From an uncultured Verrucomicrobiota bacterium (GTDB taxonomy: Bacteria > Verrucomicrobiota > Kiritimatiellia > Kiritimatiellales > Tichowtungiaceae), in assembly GCA_903826865.1 (NCBI GenBank), contig CAIKGD010000048.1, positions 62,001 to 126,000 on the forward strand: a DNA stretch of 64,000 bases, in the 5' to 3' direction. The translations under genes were made by a program, and so were the position numbers. Positions 46,870 through 56,291 of this stretch are shown here, piece after piece (positions within the stretch are counted from its first letter, which is position 1; each line of letters begins with the position of its first letter). Under the pieces are notes generated by a model. That model worked only from the letters and a program-made list of their open reading frames with translations. It was not told the origin of the DNA and did not search any database.

Positions 46870-47018
46870 CCCTCTCTTTACTATGTTCAGTTATAGAGAG
46901 GGCGGAGGTGAGATGCGGTTGATCATCAACTTTCCCCTTGCGGGGCGCATCGCCTTTTGCAAGGCCGTGGCACCTTTTGTTGTCAGGTTGCCGGGCGTTA
47001 ACCTCACGCCTCTCTTAA
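46870..47018 (-). promoter_or_regulatory. candidate SAM-family riboswitch in the metY leader, with alternative hairpin at the metY SD
   Basis: Minus strand AAGAGAGGCGUGAGGUUAACGCCCGGCAACCUGACAACAAAAGGUGCCACGGCC resembles the SAM-I clan core (AGAGAGG, CCCGGCAACC, GGUGCC); upstream of metY-metX. Confidence 0.6.
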
Positions 47019-47355
47019 TGCATGGAACACAAGTTACGCTTTTCTGTGAAACTGTCAAATAAAAATCTGATGAAAAGGATAACTAATACCGTGAATACAA
47101 AGTTAATCAATATTTTCAGGGTTTTTAAATACCATCAACCAATTCAAACGTCTGGTAAAGCCGTTAAGGTGTACAACATATGCAGTTTTTTTGCAGTTGC
47201 AGACGGACTCGTTTTGTTGCAGGACGCAACATTCGCTGCCCAGCAGGTTTTACCGGGGCACTCAAAAGCATTGCCAATAGAACAGACTGAAGGAACATCC
47301 GGCTTTCGCCTTGAGCTTCAACGGGTTTGGGGTAAAGTCGGCGCTCACTGAAAAG

Positions 47356-47438
47356 GCATTAGGCTTTGAGCCTTAGACCTTAGGGTTTTGGAAATCTGTA
47401 TTTGCCTGAAGCCTCAAGTCTAAAGTCTCAGGCCTGCC
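47356..47438. repeat. heptad-periodic inverted-repeat element upstream of hom
   Basis: GCATTAG GCTTTGA GCCTTAG ACCTTAG ... GCCTGAA GCCTCAA GTCTAAA GTCTCAG GCC. Confidence 0.75.
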
Positions 47439-47451
47439 CGAAGGGCGATTT

Positions 47452-48738
47452 ATGAAAGAAGTAAAAATAGGCATTCTGGGGTTCGGCACGGTCGGTGCGG
47501 GCGTGGTTGAGGGTATCCTCAAAAACGGCGAACTGATGGCGCAGCGCACCGGTATTTTTCCGAAGATCGGGAAAATCGCCGACCTCGACATTAAAAGCGA
47601 CCGCGGCGTCAAAGTGGATAAAGCCATTCTGACGACCGACGCGCTTTCTGTGATCAACGATCCGGAAATTGATGTGATCGTCGAACTGATCGGCGGCGTC
47701 AGGATCGCCAGGGATTTTGTGCTGCGAGCCTTGGAGAACGGCAAACCGGTGGTAACCGCTAATAAAGCACTGCTGGCCGAGGCCGGCCGCGAACTGTTTG
47801 AAGCCTCCGCAAAAAGCGGCGCAGGACTCTATTTCGAGGCCAGCGTCGGCGGCGGCATTCCGGTGCTCCGCGCTCTGCGCGACGGGCTGGTCGGCAACCG
47901 GATTAAAAGCATGTACGGCATTTTGAACGGAACCTGCAATTACATCCTGACCCGCATGGAGCGCGAAGGACTCGATTTTGACGCGGTGCTGGCCGACGCC
48001 CAGAAGCTCGGCTATGCCGAAACGCCGCCGGATCTGGATATTGACGGTATCGATACCGCGCACAAAGCGGTGGTGTTGGCTTCGCTGGCGTACGGCGCGC
48101 CGGTTTCGATGGATGCGTTCACGATTGAAGGCATCCGCGGACTGTCGCACCGCGAAATTGAATATGCCGGTGAACTGGGCTACCGCATAAAACTGCTGGC
48201 GGCCATTCGCGAAGTGAACGGCGAAATCGAAATGCGCGTGGAACCTTCACTGGTGCCGAAGAAGCACCTGCTGGCGTCGGTGCACGATGCGTACAACGCG
48301 GTTTTTATCGAAGGCGATGTGGTTGGCAGCACGCTCTATTACGGGCGCGGCGCAGGCCGTCTGCCGACCGCCAGTGCGGTGATCGGCGACATCATGGAAG
48401 CAGCGGCGGGCAAAGGCGGATGCAGCGCATGGCTGCTGAACCATAAAGTGCTGCCGGTGTGCGACGCGAAGAATATTTCAATTCGCTGTTATCTGCGGTT
48501 GTCGCTGAAGGATCAGCCGGACGTGATCGCTCAGGTCGCGCATGTGCTCGGCAAAAACAAGATCAGCATCGCGTCGATGATTCAAAAAGAGCAAAACGCC
48601 GGCGAACAGGTGCCGGTGGTGTTTCTGACCCACAAGGCGCTGGAAAAGAATTATGCCGTCGCGATGGAAGAAATTGAAGCGCTGGATGTCGTAGACGGCA
48701 AGCCTGTTCGCATGGCAATCGAGGACTTTGAGGGATAA
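47452..48738 (+). CDS. hom: homoserine dehydrogenase
   Basis: IGILGFGTVGAGVVEGI, VVTANKALLAEAG, GILNGTCNYILTRM, C-terminal ACT domain. Confidence 0.95.
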   Translation: MKEVKIGILGFGTVGAGVVEGILKNGELMAQRTGIFPKIGKIADLDIKSDRGVKVDKAILTTDALSVINDPEIDVIVELIGGVRIARDFVLRALENGKPVVTANKALLAEAGRELFEASAKSGAGLYFEASVGGGIPVLRALRDGLVGNRIKSMYGILNGTCNYILTRMEREGLDFDAVLADAQKLGYAETPPDLDIDGIDTAHKAVVLASLAYGAPVSMDAFTIEGIRGLSHREIEYAGELGYRIKLLAAIREVNGEIEMRVEPSLVPKKHLLASVHDAYNAVFIEGDVVGSTLYYGRGAGRLPTASAVIGDIMEAAAGKGGCSAWLLNHKVLPVCDAKNISIRCYLRLSLKDQPDVIAQVAHVLGKNKISIASMIQKEQNAGEQVPVVFLTHKALEKNYAVAMEEIEALDVVDGKPVRMAIEDFEG

Positions 48739-48741
48739 TGG

Positions 48742-48771
48742 AACCGCGAATAGACGCGAATGCACACGAAT
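48742..48771 (+). repeat. left terminal inverted repeat of the GxxExxY cassette
   Basis: AACCGCGAATAGACGCGAATGCACACGAAT, 25/30 match to the reverse complement of 49145-49174. Confidence 0.75.
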
Positions 48772-49155
48772 ATCAAGTTGCAAGAGCAGGAGATAGTTTA
48801 TCAGATTGCCGGATGTGCAATGGAAGTCCTCAATGTGATCGGTCACGGACTGCGGGAAAAAACCTATGAACGGGCGCTTTGCCGGGAATTCGATCTTCAG
48901 GGAATAAAATATTCACAGCAGACTGTTTTCCCGGTTGAATACAAAGGGGAAATGATAGATGAGTATATTCCGGATCTCATAGTTGAGGGTCGGATTGTTA
49001 TCGACGCAAAAACAATTGATGGTATCGGGAAAAACGAGGTTGGGCAGATGCTCAACTATCTGAAGATCATAAAGTTGAATGTAGGTTTGATTATAAATTT
49101 TAAAAATCCGAAGTTGGAGTGGAAGCGGGTTCTGCTGAGTGAACATTCGCGTTAA
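48760..49155 (+). CDS. GxxExxY protein (PD-(D/E)XK nuclease-like)
   Basis: GHGLREKTYERALCREF (GxxExxY), YIPDLIVEGRIVIDAKTID D...DAK pattern. Confidence 0.9.
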   Translation: MHTNIKLQEQEIVYQIAGCAMEVLNVIGHGLREKTYERALCREFDLQGIKYSQQTVFPVEYKGEMIDEYIPDLIVEGRIVIDAKTIDGIGKNEVGQMLNYLKIIKLNVGLIINFKNPKLEWKRVLLSEHSR

Positions 49156-49174
49156 TTCGTGTCCATTCGCGGTT
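49145..49174 (-). repeat. right terminal inverted repeat of the GxxExxY cassette
   Basis: ATTCGCGTTAATTCGTGTCCATTCGCGGTT. Confidence 0.75.
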
Positions 49175-49189
49175 GAATTGAGGTCGAAA

Positions 49190-50542
49190 ATGAAAGTAGT
49201 GAAATTCGGCGGAACATCCGTCGCCAATGCAGAACAGATTTCGAAGATCATTAAAATTGTCACTGCCGACGCCGACCGCCGCATCGTGGTGGTTTCCGCG
49301 CCGGGTAAGCGGGACAAAGCCGACACCAAGGTCACCGACCTGCTGATCGCGCTGGCCAACACCGTGATCGCCGGAAAAAACTTCGAGGCCGATCTGATGG
49401 CGGTGGTAAACCGCTACGCCGAAATCCAGCGCGACCTGAAACTGCCGGAAGCGGTGACCGGAACCATCGAAGCCGATTTGCGCGGACGCATTAAAGGCCG
49501 CGGCAAAAACGACGCCCAGTTCATGGACGCGATGAAAGCCGCCGGCGAAGACTGCGCCGCCCGCGTAATCGCCGAAGCTTTTACCAAGGCCGGATTCCCG
49601 GCTAAATATGTCAATCCCGGCGATGCGGGCATGCTGTTGAGCGATGACTTTGGCAACGCGCAGGTGCTCGACGAGTCGTATGCGAAACTGGCCGCACTGA
49701 AAAACGTCAAAGAAATCGTGATTTTTCCCGGTTTCTTCGGCGTCACCAAAGGCGGTGACGTGGCGACTTTCCCTCGCGGCGGATCGGATATCACCGGCGC
49801 GATTCTCGCGGCGGCGGTCAAAGCCGATGTCTATGAAAATTTCACCGACGTGGATTCCGTCTGTTCGATGGATCCGCGCATCATTGAAAATCCGCCCGCC
49901 ATTGACTGCATGACTTACCGCGAAATGCGCGAACTTTCCTATGCCGGGTTCGGCGTTTTTCACGACGAGGCGATTGTTCCCGCCGTTCGCGCCAACATTC
50001 CGATCTGCATCAAGAATACCAATAATCCGGCGGCTCCCGGCACGATGGTTGTGCCGAAGCGCGCGCCCGGTGAGCGGACGGTGGTTGGTATTTCGAGCGC
50101 GCCCGGTTTCTGCGCCATCTACATTGATAAATATATGATGAACCGCGAAATCGGTTTCGGCCGCCGCCTGCTCCAGATTCTGGAAGACGAAAAAATATCT
50201 TTCGAACACACGCCGTCAGGGATTGATAATATTTCCGCGATTCTCTCTTCGGCCAATCTGACTCCGGCTAAACAGGAAAAGGTTGTGGCCCGCATCAAAA
50301 CTGAGCTGAAACCCGATGCGGTGCTGGTTGAACACGGACTGGCGCTGATTATGGTTGTAGGCGAAGGGATGCACTATACGCCCGGTATGGCGGCTAAAGC
50401 CACGCAGGCCATGTCCGCCGCCGGCGTGAACCTGGAAATGATCAATCAGGGCGCGTCCGAAATCAGCATGATGTTCGCCGTCAAAAACGACGACCGTGAA
50501 AAAGCTCTTCGCGCTCTCGGCAAAGCATTTTTCGGGATTTAA
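49190..50542 (+). CDS. lysC: aspartate kinase
   Basis: MKVVKFGGTSVANAEQ, PGFFGVTKGGDVATFPRGGSDITGAILAAAVKAD, C-terminal ACT domains. Confidence 0.94.
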   Translation: MKVVKFGGTSVANAEQISKIIKIVTADADRRIVVVSAPGKRDKADTKVTDLLIALANTVIAGKNFEADLMAVVNRYAEIQRDLKLPEAVTGTIEADLRGRIKGRGKNDAQFMDAMKAAGEDCAARVIAEAFTKAGFPAKYVNPGDAGMLLSDDFGNAQVLDESYAKLAALKNVKEIVIFPGFFGVTKGGDVATFPRGGSDITGAILAAAVKADVYENFTDVDSVCSMDPRIIENPPAIDCMTYREMRELSYAGFGVFHDEAIVPAVRANIPICIKNTNNPAAPGTMVVPKRAPGERTVVGISSAPGFCAIYIDKYMMNREIGFGRRLLQILEDEKISFEHTPSGIDNISAILSSANLTPAKQEKVVARIKTELKPDAVLVEHGLALIMVVGEGMHYTPGMAAKATQAMSAAGVNLEMINQGASEISMMFAVKNDDREKALRALGKAFFGI

Positions 50543-50586
50543 CTTAATTTCGGTGAGCGGGAGATGACGAAGCATCAGGACGCTGT

Positions 50587-51366
50587 ATGAAACAAAAAAT
50601 AACTGCGTGTATTATTACCAAAAATGAAGAGGCGAAAATCAGGCGCTGCCTCAAGAGTCTGGTATGGTGCGATGAAATTATCGTGGTGGACAGCTTCAGT
50701 TCCGACCGGACTGTCGAAATCGCCCGCGAATTTTCAAGCAGGGTTTTTGAGCGCGAGTGGGCCGGTTACGCCGCGCAGAAGCAGTTTGCCTGGGATCAGG
50801 CGTCGAACGAATGGGTCTTTTGGGTTGATGCCGATGAAGAGGTCTCTGACGCGCTTCGGGATGAGATTATCCGGCGTTTCGAATCCGGCAGTCTGCCCGA
50901 TGGATTCGAGATGCCAAGAATGGTACATTATCTTGGGCAATGGATTCGGCATGGTAACTGGTATCCAGATGTGAAACTAAGGCTGTTCCGGCGGAGTGCC
51001 GTCAGGGTTTCCGGCCGGCGCATCCATGAAAAAGCCGAAGTGGACGGGGCGACGGAGCGCTTAAAAAATCTTCTTTTTCACTACACCTACGACAGCATTG
51101 CCGACCAGCTGGATACAATCATCCGGTTTTCAAAGCTTTCTGCGGAGGAAAAATTTTCCAGCGGCAAGCGCTGCCGGTGGACGGATCTTTTTTTCCGTCC
51201 GGCGAGTATATTTATTCGCGGTTATTTTATTAAGCAGGGCTTTCTGGATGGAATGCGCGGAATGGTAATTGCCATAATGAATGCAGTGGATACTGCGTTG
51301 AAGTACGCCTGTCTCTATGAAATGCAAACAGCCGGGAAAACAACAAACAGCCGGTCGGTACAATGA
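50587..51366 (+). CDS. glycosyltransferase family 2 (WaaE/KdtX-like)
   Basis: ITACIITKNEEAKIRRCLKSLVWCDEIIVVDSFSSDRTVEIA, WVFWVDADEEVS. Confidence 0.9.
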   Translation: MKQKITACIITKNEEAKIRRCLKSLVWCDEIIVVDSFSSDRTVEIAREFSSRVFEREWAGYAAQKQFAWDQASNEWVFWVDADEEVSDALRDEIIRRFESGSLPDGFEMPRMVHYLGQWIRHGNWYPDVKLRLFRRSAVRVSGRRIHEKAEVDGATERLKNLLFHYTYDSIADQLDTIIRFSKLSAEEKFSSGKRCRWTDLFFRPASIFIRGYFIKQGFLDGMRGMVIAIMNAVDTALKYACLYEMQTAGKTTNSRSVQ

Positions 51367-52478
51367 GAATTGCTTTTATTAAACAACGCTATGTTCCGTT
51401 CGGCGGCGGGGAAGGCTATCTGGAGCGTTTGATGAAGGGGTGCGCTCAGGAAGGGCATTCTGTCCATCTGATTACAATGGACTGGGCGTCAGGAGATTCC
51501 GCATTTCCGCTGGAAATTCACCCGGTCAAGTTGCATTACAGTATGCGTTCAACTAAAGCCAAAGCCTTTGCCGCCGAAGCGGCGGCCTGTGTTGCCGGGA
51601 ACAACTTTGACGTGGTGTTCAGTCTGGAGCGAACAAACTGCCAGCAAATCTGGCGCGGCGGCGAGGGGGTTCACCGTATCTGGCTGGATCAGCGCACGAA
51701 ATATGAGTCAGCCGTGAGGAGCTGGTGGAATGAGCGGAGCCGGTTTCAGAAAAATATGCTGGCGCTGGAGCGGGAATGTATTTTGAACACGCCGTTTCTG
51801 ATCGCTAATTCCGGAATGGTCAAACGCGATTTACTTGAAGTTTTTCCTGATCTGAAAGGTGAAGTTCACGTTGTTCAAAACGGCTTTGATCCCGGGCAGT
51901 TCTCGATTCGCGGGCGGGATGAAAACCGGCGGCGGATCAGAGCTGAATTCGATATTGCGGAGTCGGCCCGGTTGTTGCTTTTTCCCGGCAGCGGGTTCCG
52001 GCGGAAAGGGCTTACTGAAATGCTTCGGGTCATGAAGATTCTGCCGGATTTTACGCTGCTGGTTATCGGCCGGGATGATACCGGTTACTGGCAGCAACTG
52101 GCCCGCTGGCTGGGAGTTTCTGAACGGGTGCGCTTTCCTGCTCCGCGGCGCGATTTGTGCCGAGTGTACCACGCCGTCGATAGTACTGTGCTTCCATCGT
52201 GGTACGATCCATTCGGAAATGTCGGTGTTGAATCATTGGCTTGCGGGACGCCTTTGGTTTCGACCGTGTTCACCGGGGCTTCGGAGCTGATTCAGCCGGG
52301 CATAAACGGAGTCAGAATATCCAGTCCCGCCGAGATTGAAGAGCTTGCAAATGCCATACGGCAGGCCGTGAACATTTCCGGCGGAGCTGCCGTGGCGGAG
52401 ACCGTGAAGAACAACTCCATTGAGCAGAATATAAAGCAAACGCTGCGCATTGTTTCGAAGGCGGCGGCCCGGGAATAA
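51363..52478 (+). CDS. glycosyltransferase family 4 (WaaG-like)
   Basis: FIKQRYVPFGGGEGYLERLMKG, LLFPGSGFRRKGLTEML, VLPSWYDPFGNVGVESLACGTPLVST. Confidence 0.9.
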   Translation: MRIAFIKQRYVPFGGGEGYLERLMKGCAQEGHSVHLITMDWASGDSAFPLEIHPVKLHYSMRSTKAKAFAAEAAACVAGNNFDVVFSLERTNCQQIWRGGEGVHRIWLDQRTKYESAVRSWWNERSRFQKNMLALERECILNTPFLIANSGMVKRDLLEVFPDLKGEVHVVQNGFDPGQFSIRGRDENRRRIRAEFDIAESARLLLFPGSGFRRKGLTEMLRVMKILPDFTLLVIGRDDTGYWQQLARWLGVSERVRFPAPRRDLCRVYHAVDSTVLPSWYDPFGNVGVESLACGTPLVSTVFTGASELIQPGINGVRISSPAEIEELANAIRQAVNISGGAAVAETVKNNSIEQNIKQTLRIVSKAAARE

Positions 52479-52506
52479 CTGAATTTGATGGCGGTATTCC
52501 GCTGAA

Positions 52507-53673
52507 TCAGCGCAGTCGTGCGGCGATGACATCAAGAATGATTTTTGCCCGGTTGTCCCATGTATATACCAAAGATTTTTGTCGTGCGTTTTCTGCAATC
52601 AGGGCGGCCTGTTGCGGATTTCTCAGGACAGCAAGAAGGCCTTGGGAAAAGCTTTCCGCGCTCTCGCTTTGTGCGAAATAAACGCAATGTTCATCAACCA
52701 CATCACGGATTGAAGGCAGGTCGGATATGACGACCGGCTTTTTCATGGCCATATACTCAAAAAGCTTCAGCGGAGAAGTATAGCGGCTGCCAATGCTGGT
52801 TTTTGTTAACGGCAAGACGCAGATATCGCATTTATCGATCAATTCAAATCTGGATTTCGGCGGAACATAGCCCAAAAATTCTACGCGATCACTTACGCCC
52901 AGCTGCGCGGCGAAATTCAGCAGCGCGGTGATCTGTTTTTCATCGCCACCGGCAATAACCAGCGAAGCCGGCTTCACGTATTGCATGGCTTCTATCACCG
53001 TCGGCACGCCCTTCCAGGGATGCAAGCTGCCGAGGTAGAGGATTTTTGCCGGGGTGTGAAGCTGCCACGGGGATTGCTTATAAGCCTTGTCAGCCGCCAG
53101 AAGATCAACGCCATCTGCTGCAATTACGATTGGCCGGGAGGTGCCGTACGTTGAAGCAATGTCGTCGGCCAGCAGGGAGGTTAAGGCAAAAATACCCGTT
53201 GCATGCCGGTAAATGAACTGCTCTCGTTTTTGCAGTATCAGGCGTTTTCTGCGGTTCTGGCTGCGGCGGAGATCGTGCGATTCGGAAAAAGATTGGGCGA
53301 ACAGTTCGTGCGTTTCGAAAAAAAGCGGGGTGTCCGGAATATGACGTAACAGAAAATCTGCCAGCTTCAGGTTCCGGGTAAACACTGCATCGACCGGATT
53401 TTTTTTCAGCCAGGCGTGCGCCTGCCGGAAAAAAAACTTCTGCGAGTTAAAGGGGAAATACCATTTTTTACGAACGCTTTTTAATCCATGCAGCGTTACG
53501 CCGGGGTGCAGTGCGCGTCCCAATAAATCATCCGCGGATATGGGGCTTTCGGGTGTTACGAGGGAAACGTGCGCGGCCTGACGTGCAAATGCATCTGCAT
53601 TTTGCAGGATCTGCAGTGATGCGACCCGGGTGTCCGGTACCGCATAGGGGTCAAGATAGGCGATTTTTATCAT
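52507..53673 (-). CDS. glycosyltransferase family 4
   Basis: MIKIAYLDPYAVPDTRVASLQ start; ILYLGSLHPWKGVPTVIEAMQYV, SPLKLFEYMAMKKPVVISDLPSIRDVV. Confidence 0.88.
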   Translation of the reverse strand: MIKIAYLDPYAVPDTRVASLQILQNADAFARQAAHVSLVTPESPISADDLLGRALHPGVTLHGLKSVRKKWYFPFNSQKFFFRQAHAWLKKNPVDAVFTRNLKLADFLLRHIPDTPLFFETHELFAQSFSESHDLRRSQNRRKRLILQKREQFIYRHATGIFALTSLLADDIASTYGTSRPIVIAADGVDLLAADKAYKQSPWQLHTPAKILYLGSLHPWKGVPTVIEAMQYVKPASLVIAGGDEKQITALLNFAAQLGVSDRVEFLGYVPPKSRFELIDKCDICVLPLTKTSIGSRYTSPLKLFEYMAMKKPVVISDLPSIRDVVDEHCVYFAQSESAESFSQGLLAVLRNPQQAALIAENARQKSLVYTWDNRAKIILDVIAARLR

Positions 53674-54820
53674 GGTATAAGGCGGCAAGCAGACGGGTTG
53701 CTGAATGGTGCCAGGTGTAAAGCGTTTGAATGCGCTTGCGTGCATTTTCACCTTTTCCGCGACCGCGGTCAGGAAGAGCCATTAATTGCTCAACAGCAGC
53801 CGTGATCGCTTGAGGATCGCCAGGGGTCACGAGTATTCCGGCGGTGCCTTCGTTGCCCACCACTTCAGGAATGCCGCCAATATAACTGGCGATCACCGGT
53901 CTGGCACAGGCCATGGCCTCTGCAATGGAAATACCGAAAGCCTCGTCTGCAATGCTCGGAAAGATTCCGGCATCTGCCGCAGCGTAATAATCGGGCAGTA
54001 CATCGTGACTGACGGCCGGGTGGAAAACAACTTTATGGCCGACGCCCGATTCCGCAGCCAGAGATTTCAAGCGTTGTTCTTCTTCGCCGCCGCCCATAAT
54101 CAGCAGGGAGACAGGTGCATCCTTCAGCTCTTGAAGTGCTTTTATTGCGATATGCAATCCCTTTAATCCAACCAGGCGCCCGGCAAAGACCAGCAGGAAA
54201 GTGTTTGGTGATATGTTTAATGTCTGGCGCACTGCGGACTCTCGCGGAGAAAACTTTTCGATATCGACGCCGTTAAATATCACCTGAGGAAAGTGCTTGA
54301 AATGATGTTGAATCTGCCAGGCATTGAACTGACTGCAAGCGACCCAGACATCTATTTTTTTACTTAAATAACGATCACCCCGGAAAAAGCTGGTTCCGCC
54401 GCTCATATAGCAGAATTTTGTTTTGGAGTCAGCCGTCAGGAGTCGCGGCCAAAAGAAATCAAACGGTTTGGTCAGTACAATCCAGTCTAAATCCAATTCA
54501 ATAACCTTTTTCCGGGCATGCCGGGCAAAGGAGGCACGCTCAACAATGCGCTGGAAACGGCGGCCCAGATCGGGGGCTTTATCCCTGGGGATGAAAGGGA
54601 AGGTATGAACGCCGATGCATCGCTTTCCTAACTCCGGACGGATGTCACCGGTTCCGCCAAAAACATGGATCTCGTGGCCAAGGTCCGCAAGTGTTTTGGC
54701 CAATTCCCAAACAGCAGTTTGAATGCCGCCAAACGACATGGTTACGGTTACATCGATCAGACCGATTTTCATTCCCTGTTCCTGTTCTTTTTCATGACCT
54801 TTTTCAGCCGGCGGGAGCAT
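53651..54820 (-). CDS. glycosyltransferase family 4
   Basis: FGGIQTAVWELAKTLADLGHEIHVFGG, LLVFAGRLVGLKGLHIAIKAL, FPSIADEAFGISIAEAMACARPVIAS. Confidence 0.9.
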   Translation of the reverse strand: MLPPAEKGHEKEQEQGMKIGLIDVTVTMSFGGIQTAVWELAKTLADLGHEIHVFGGTGDIRPELGKRCIGVHTFPFIPRDKAPDLGRRFQRIVERASFARHARKKVIELDLDWIVLTKPFDFFWPRLLTADSKTKFCYMSGGTSFFRGDRYLSKKIDVWVACSQFNAWQIQHHFKHFPQVIFNGVDIEKFSPRESAVRQTLNISPNTFLLVFAGRLVGLKGLHIAIKALQELKDAPVSLLIMGGGEEEQRLKSLAAESGVGHKVVFHPAVSHDVLPDYYAAADAGIFPSIADEAFGISIAEAMACARPVIASYIGGIPEVVGNEGTAGILVTPGDPQAITAAVEQLMALPDRGRGKGENARKRIQTLYTWHHSATRLLAALYHDKNRLS

Positions 54821-55001
54821 GGTAAGAGTTCGGACTCCTTGTTATGAAGATGGCTGAATTGGACAGAGGGGTCAAGATTGAGGTGAAGAATACGCTTACC
54901 GCATCGGCAATCTTGCATTCCTCCGGTTGATTTTGCATCATCCGCCTGATGAACGTGCATGATGACTCATTAAAAGCTATTGAGCCTCAGCGGAGATCTG
55001 T

Positions 55002-56264
55002 ATGAGATTGCATCACCGGCTGCCTGCCGGCGACCGTCTGGTCGCTCTCATTTTGTTTGTTTTCCTTGCTTCGCGGGATGTCACAGGATTGTCGGCCTTG
55101 CGGAGCCTGATCGAAGTACTTCTGTTTTCGGCCGCAGTGATCGAGCTGATTAGGGGTGTCAAGGGCGGGAGCCGGCTGCTTATAAATCCGGTATTTCTGA
55201 CGGTTTCTCTTTTTATTCTTTCGGTTTTTTTCGCCTGTGCAATTTCGCCTTTGCCTTTGGCCGGCTTGTGCGAAATGCAAGATCCGGTGTTTAAAGGAAT
55301 CGTGCTGACTCCGTTGGCTTTGTCAATTTGCGCGCTTGGGCTGATCCGGCGCGGGTGGGCTGCTGACAAAGTTGCATTGCTGCTTATCGTCGCGTTCAGC
55401 TTTTCCGGACTGGGGCATTTAATCTGGATACTTACCAGTTATGCCGGCTTTTTTTTGGGTGCAGGGTTTTCTGCGAAAGACATCAGTTTTCACCGCTTTA
55501 AGATGTATGCCGTACTGGCGGCGTTTCCTTTTGCGCTGACCGCCATTCGCTGTATTCCCAAAAGGTGGGCATGGCTGATGGTGCTGGTCAGCGCAGGACT
55601 CGCAACGGTAACGATTGCCAGCAACTCGCGCGGTGCGTGGCTGGCCTTGCTGATCTCAGTCATCTATTTTTCCATTGTCCATCGCTCCGGTATCAACCGG
55701 AAAATTGTTTTTTCAACTCTGTCTGTGGTCGGCCTCCTTTTCAGTGTGGTCGCGCTTACTCCGTTGTCTGATCAGATAGGCGCAAGGCTTTCGGAGGGCT
55801 TCAACACAACCCATCGCATCGGCAATGGCATTTGGGGAGCCACAATGGACATGATTATGCAGAATCCGTGGCGCGGTTACGGCTATGGGGATGAGGTATA
55901 CAACCGAACATATAATGCCTTGGCGGCGAACCGTCCCGGCTGGCTTGTTCTGGAGTCAAGAGGTGCGCACAATATCATCCTTACGCACTGGGTTGCTGCG
56001 GGTGTTTTCGGGCTGGGGGCAATCCTTGCGTTGTACGCCGGATTTCTGGCCGGAACCTGGCGGTTGATCCGTGCCAATCAGCGGTGCCCGGTTGTGCTGG
56101 ATTTGCTGCATGCCTGTATCGCGGCATTCATCTCGATTTATTTAGTGCGGGGCCAGTTTGAAACAGAGCGCTGGAACGTGTTCGGAATTCTGGTATCGAT
56201 CATTTTATGGCTTTTTGTCCTGCGTGAAAAGTCTCGCTCTGCTCACTCAACCTCAGCAAGCTAG
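55002..56264 (+). CDS. O-antigen ligase family protein
   Basis: Multi-TM; ASNSRGAWLALLISVIYF, NPWRGYGYGDEVY, SRGAHNIILTHWVAAGVFGL Wzy_C-like. Confidence 0.85.
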   Translation: MRLHHRLPAGDRLVALILFVFLASRDVTGLSALRSLIEVLLFSAAVIELIRGVKGGSRLLINPVFLTVSLFILSVFFACAISPLPLAGLCEMQDPVFKGIVLTPLALSICALGLIRRGWAADKVALLLIVAFSFSGLGHLIWILTSYAGFFLGAGFSAKDISFHRFKMYAVLAAFPFALTAIRCIPKRWAWLMVLVSAGLATVTIASNSRGAWLALLISVIYFSIVHRSGINRKIVFSTLSVVGLLFSVVALTPLSDQIGARLSEGFNTTHRIGNGIWGATMDMIMQNPWRGYGYGDEVYNRTYNALAANRPGWLVLESRGAHNIILTHWVAAGVFGLGAILALYAGFLAGTWRLIRANQRCPVVLDLLHACIAAFISIYLVRGQFETERWNVFGILVSIILWLFVLREKSRSAHSTSAS

Positions 56265-56291
56265 GCGGTAAAAGATCCCGGGAGAAAGATA

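Noticed and set aside
47022-47351. 109-aa ORF upstream of hom
   Set aside because: No ribosome-binding site or family features; lies in the long intergenic gap between the metY leader and the heptad element.
49100-50209. 369-aa minus-strand ORF
   Set aside because: Antisense to lysC and the GxxExxY region; no recognisable motifs.
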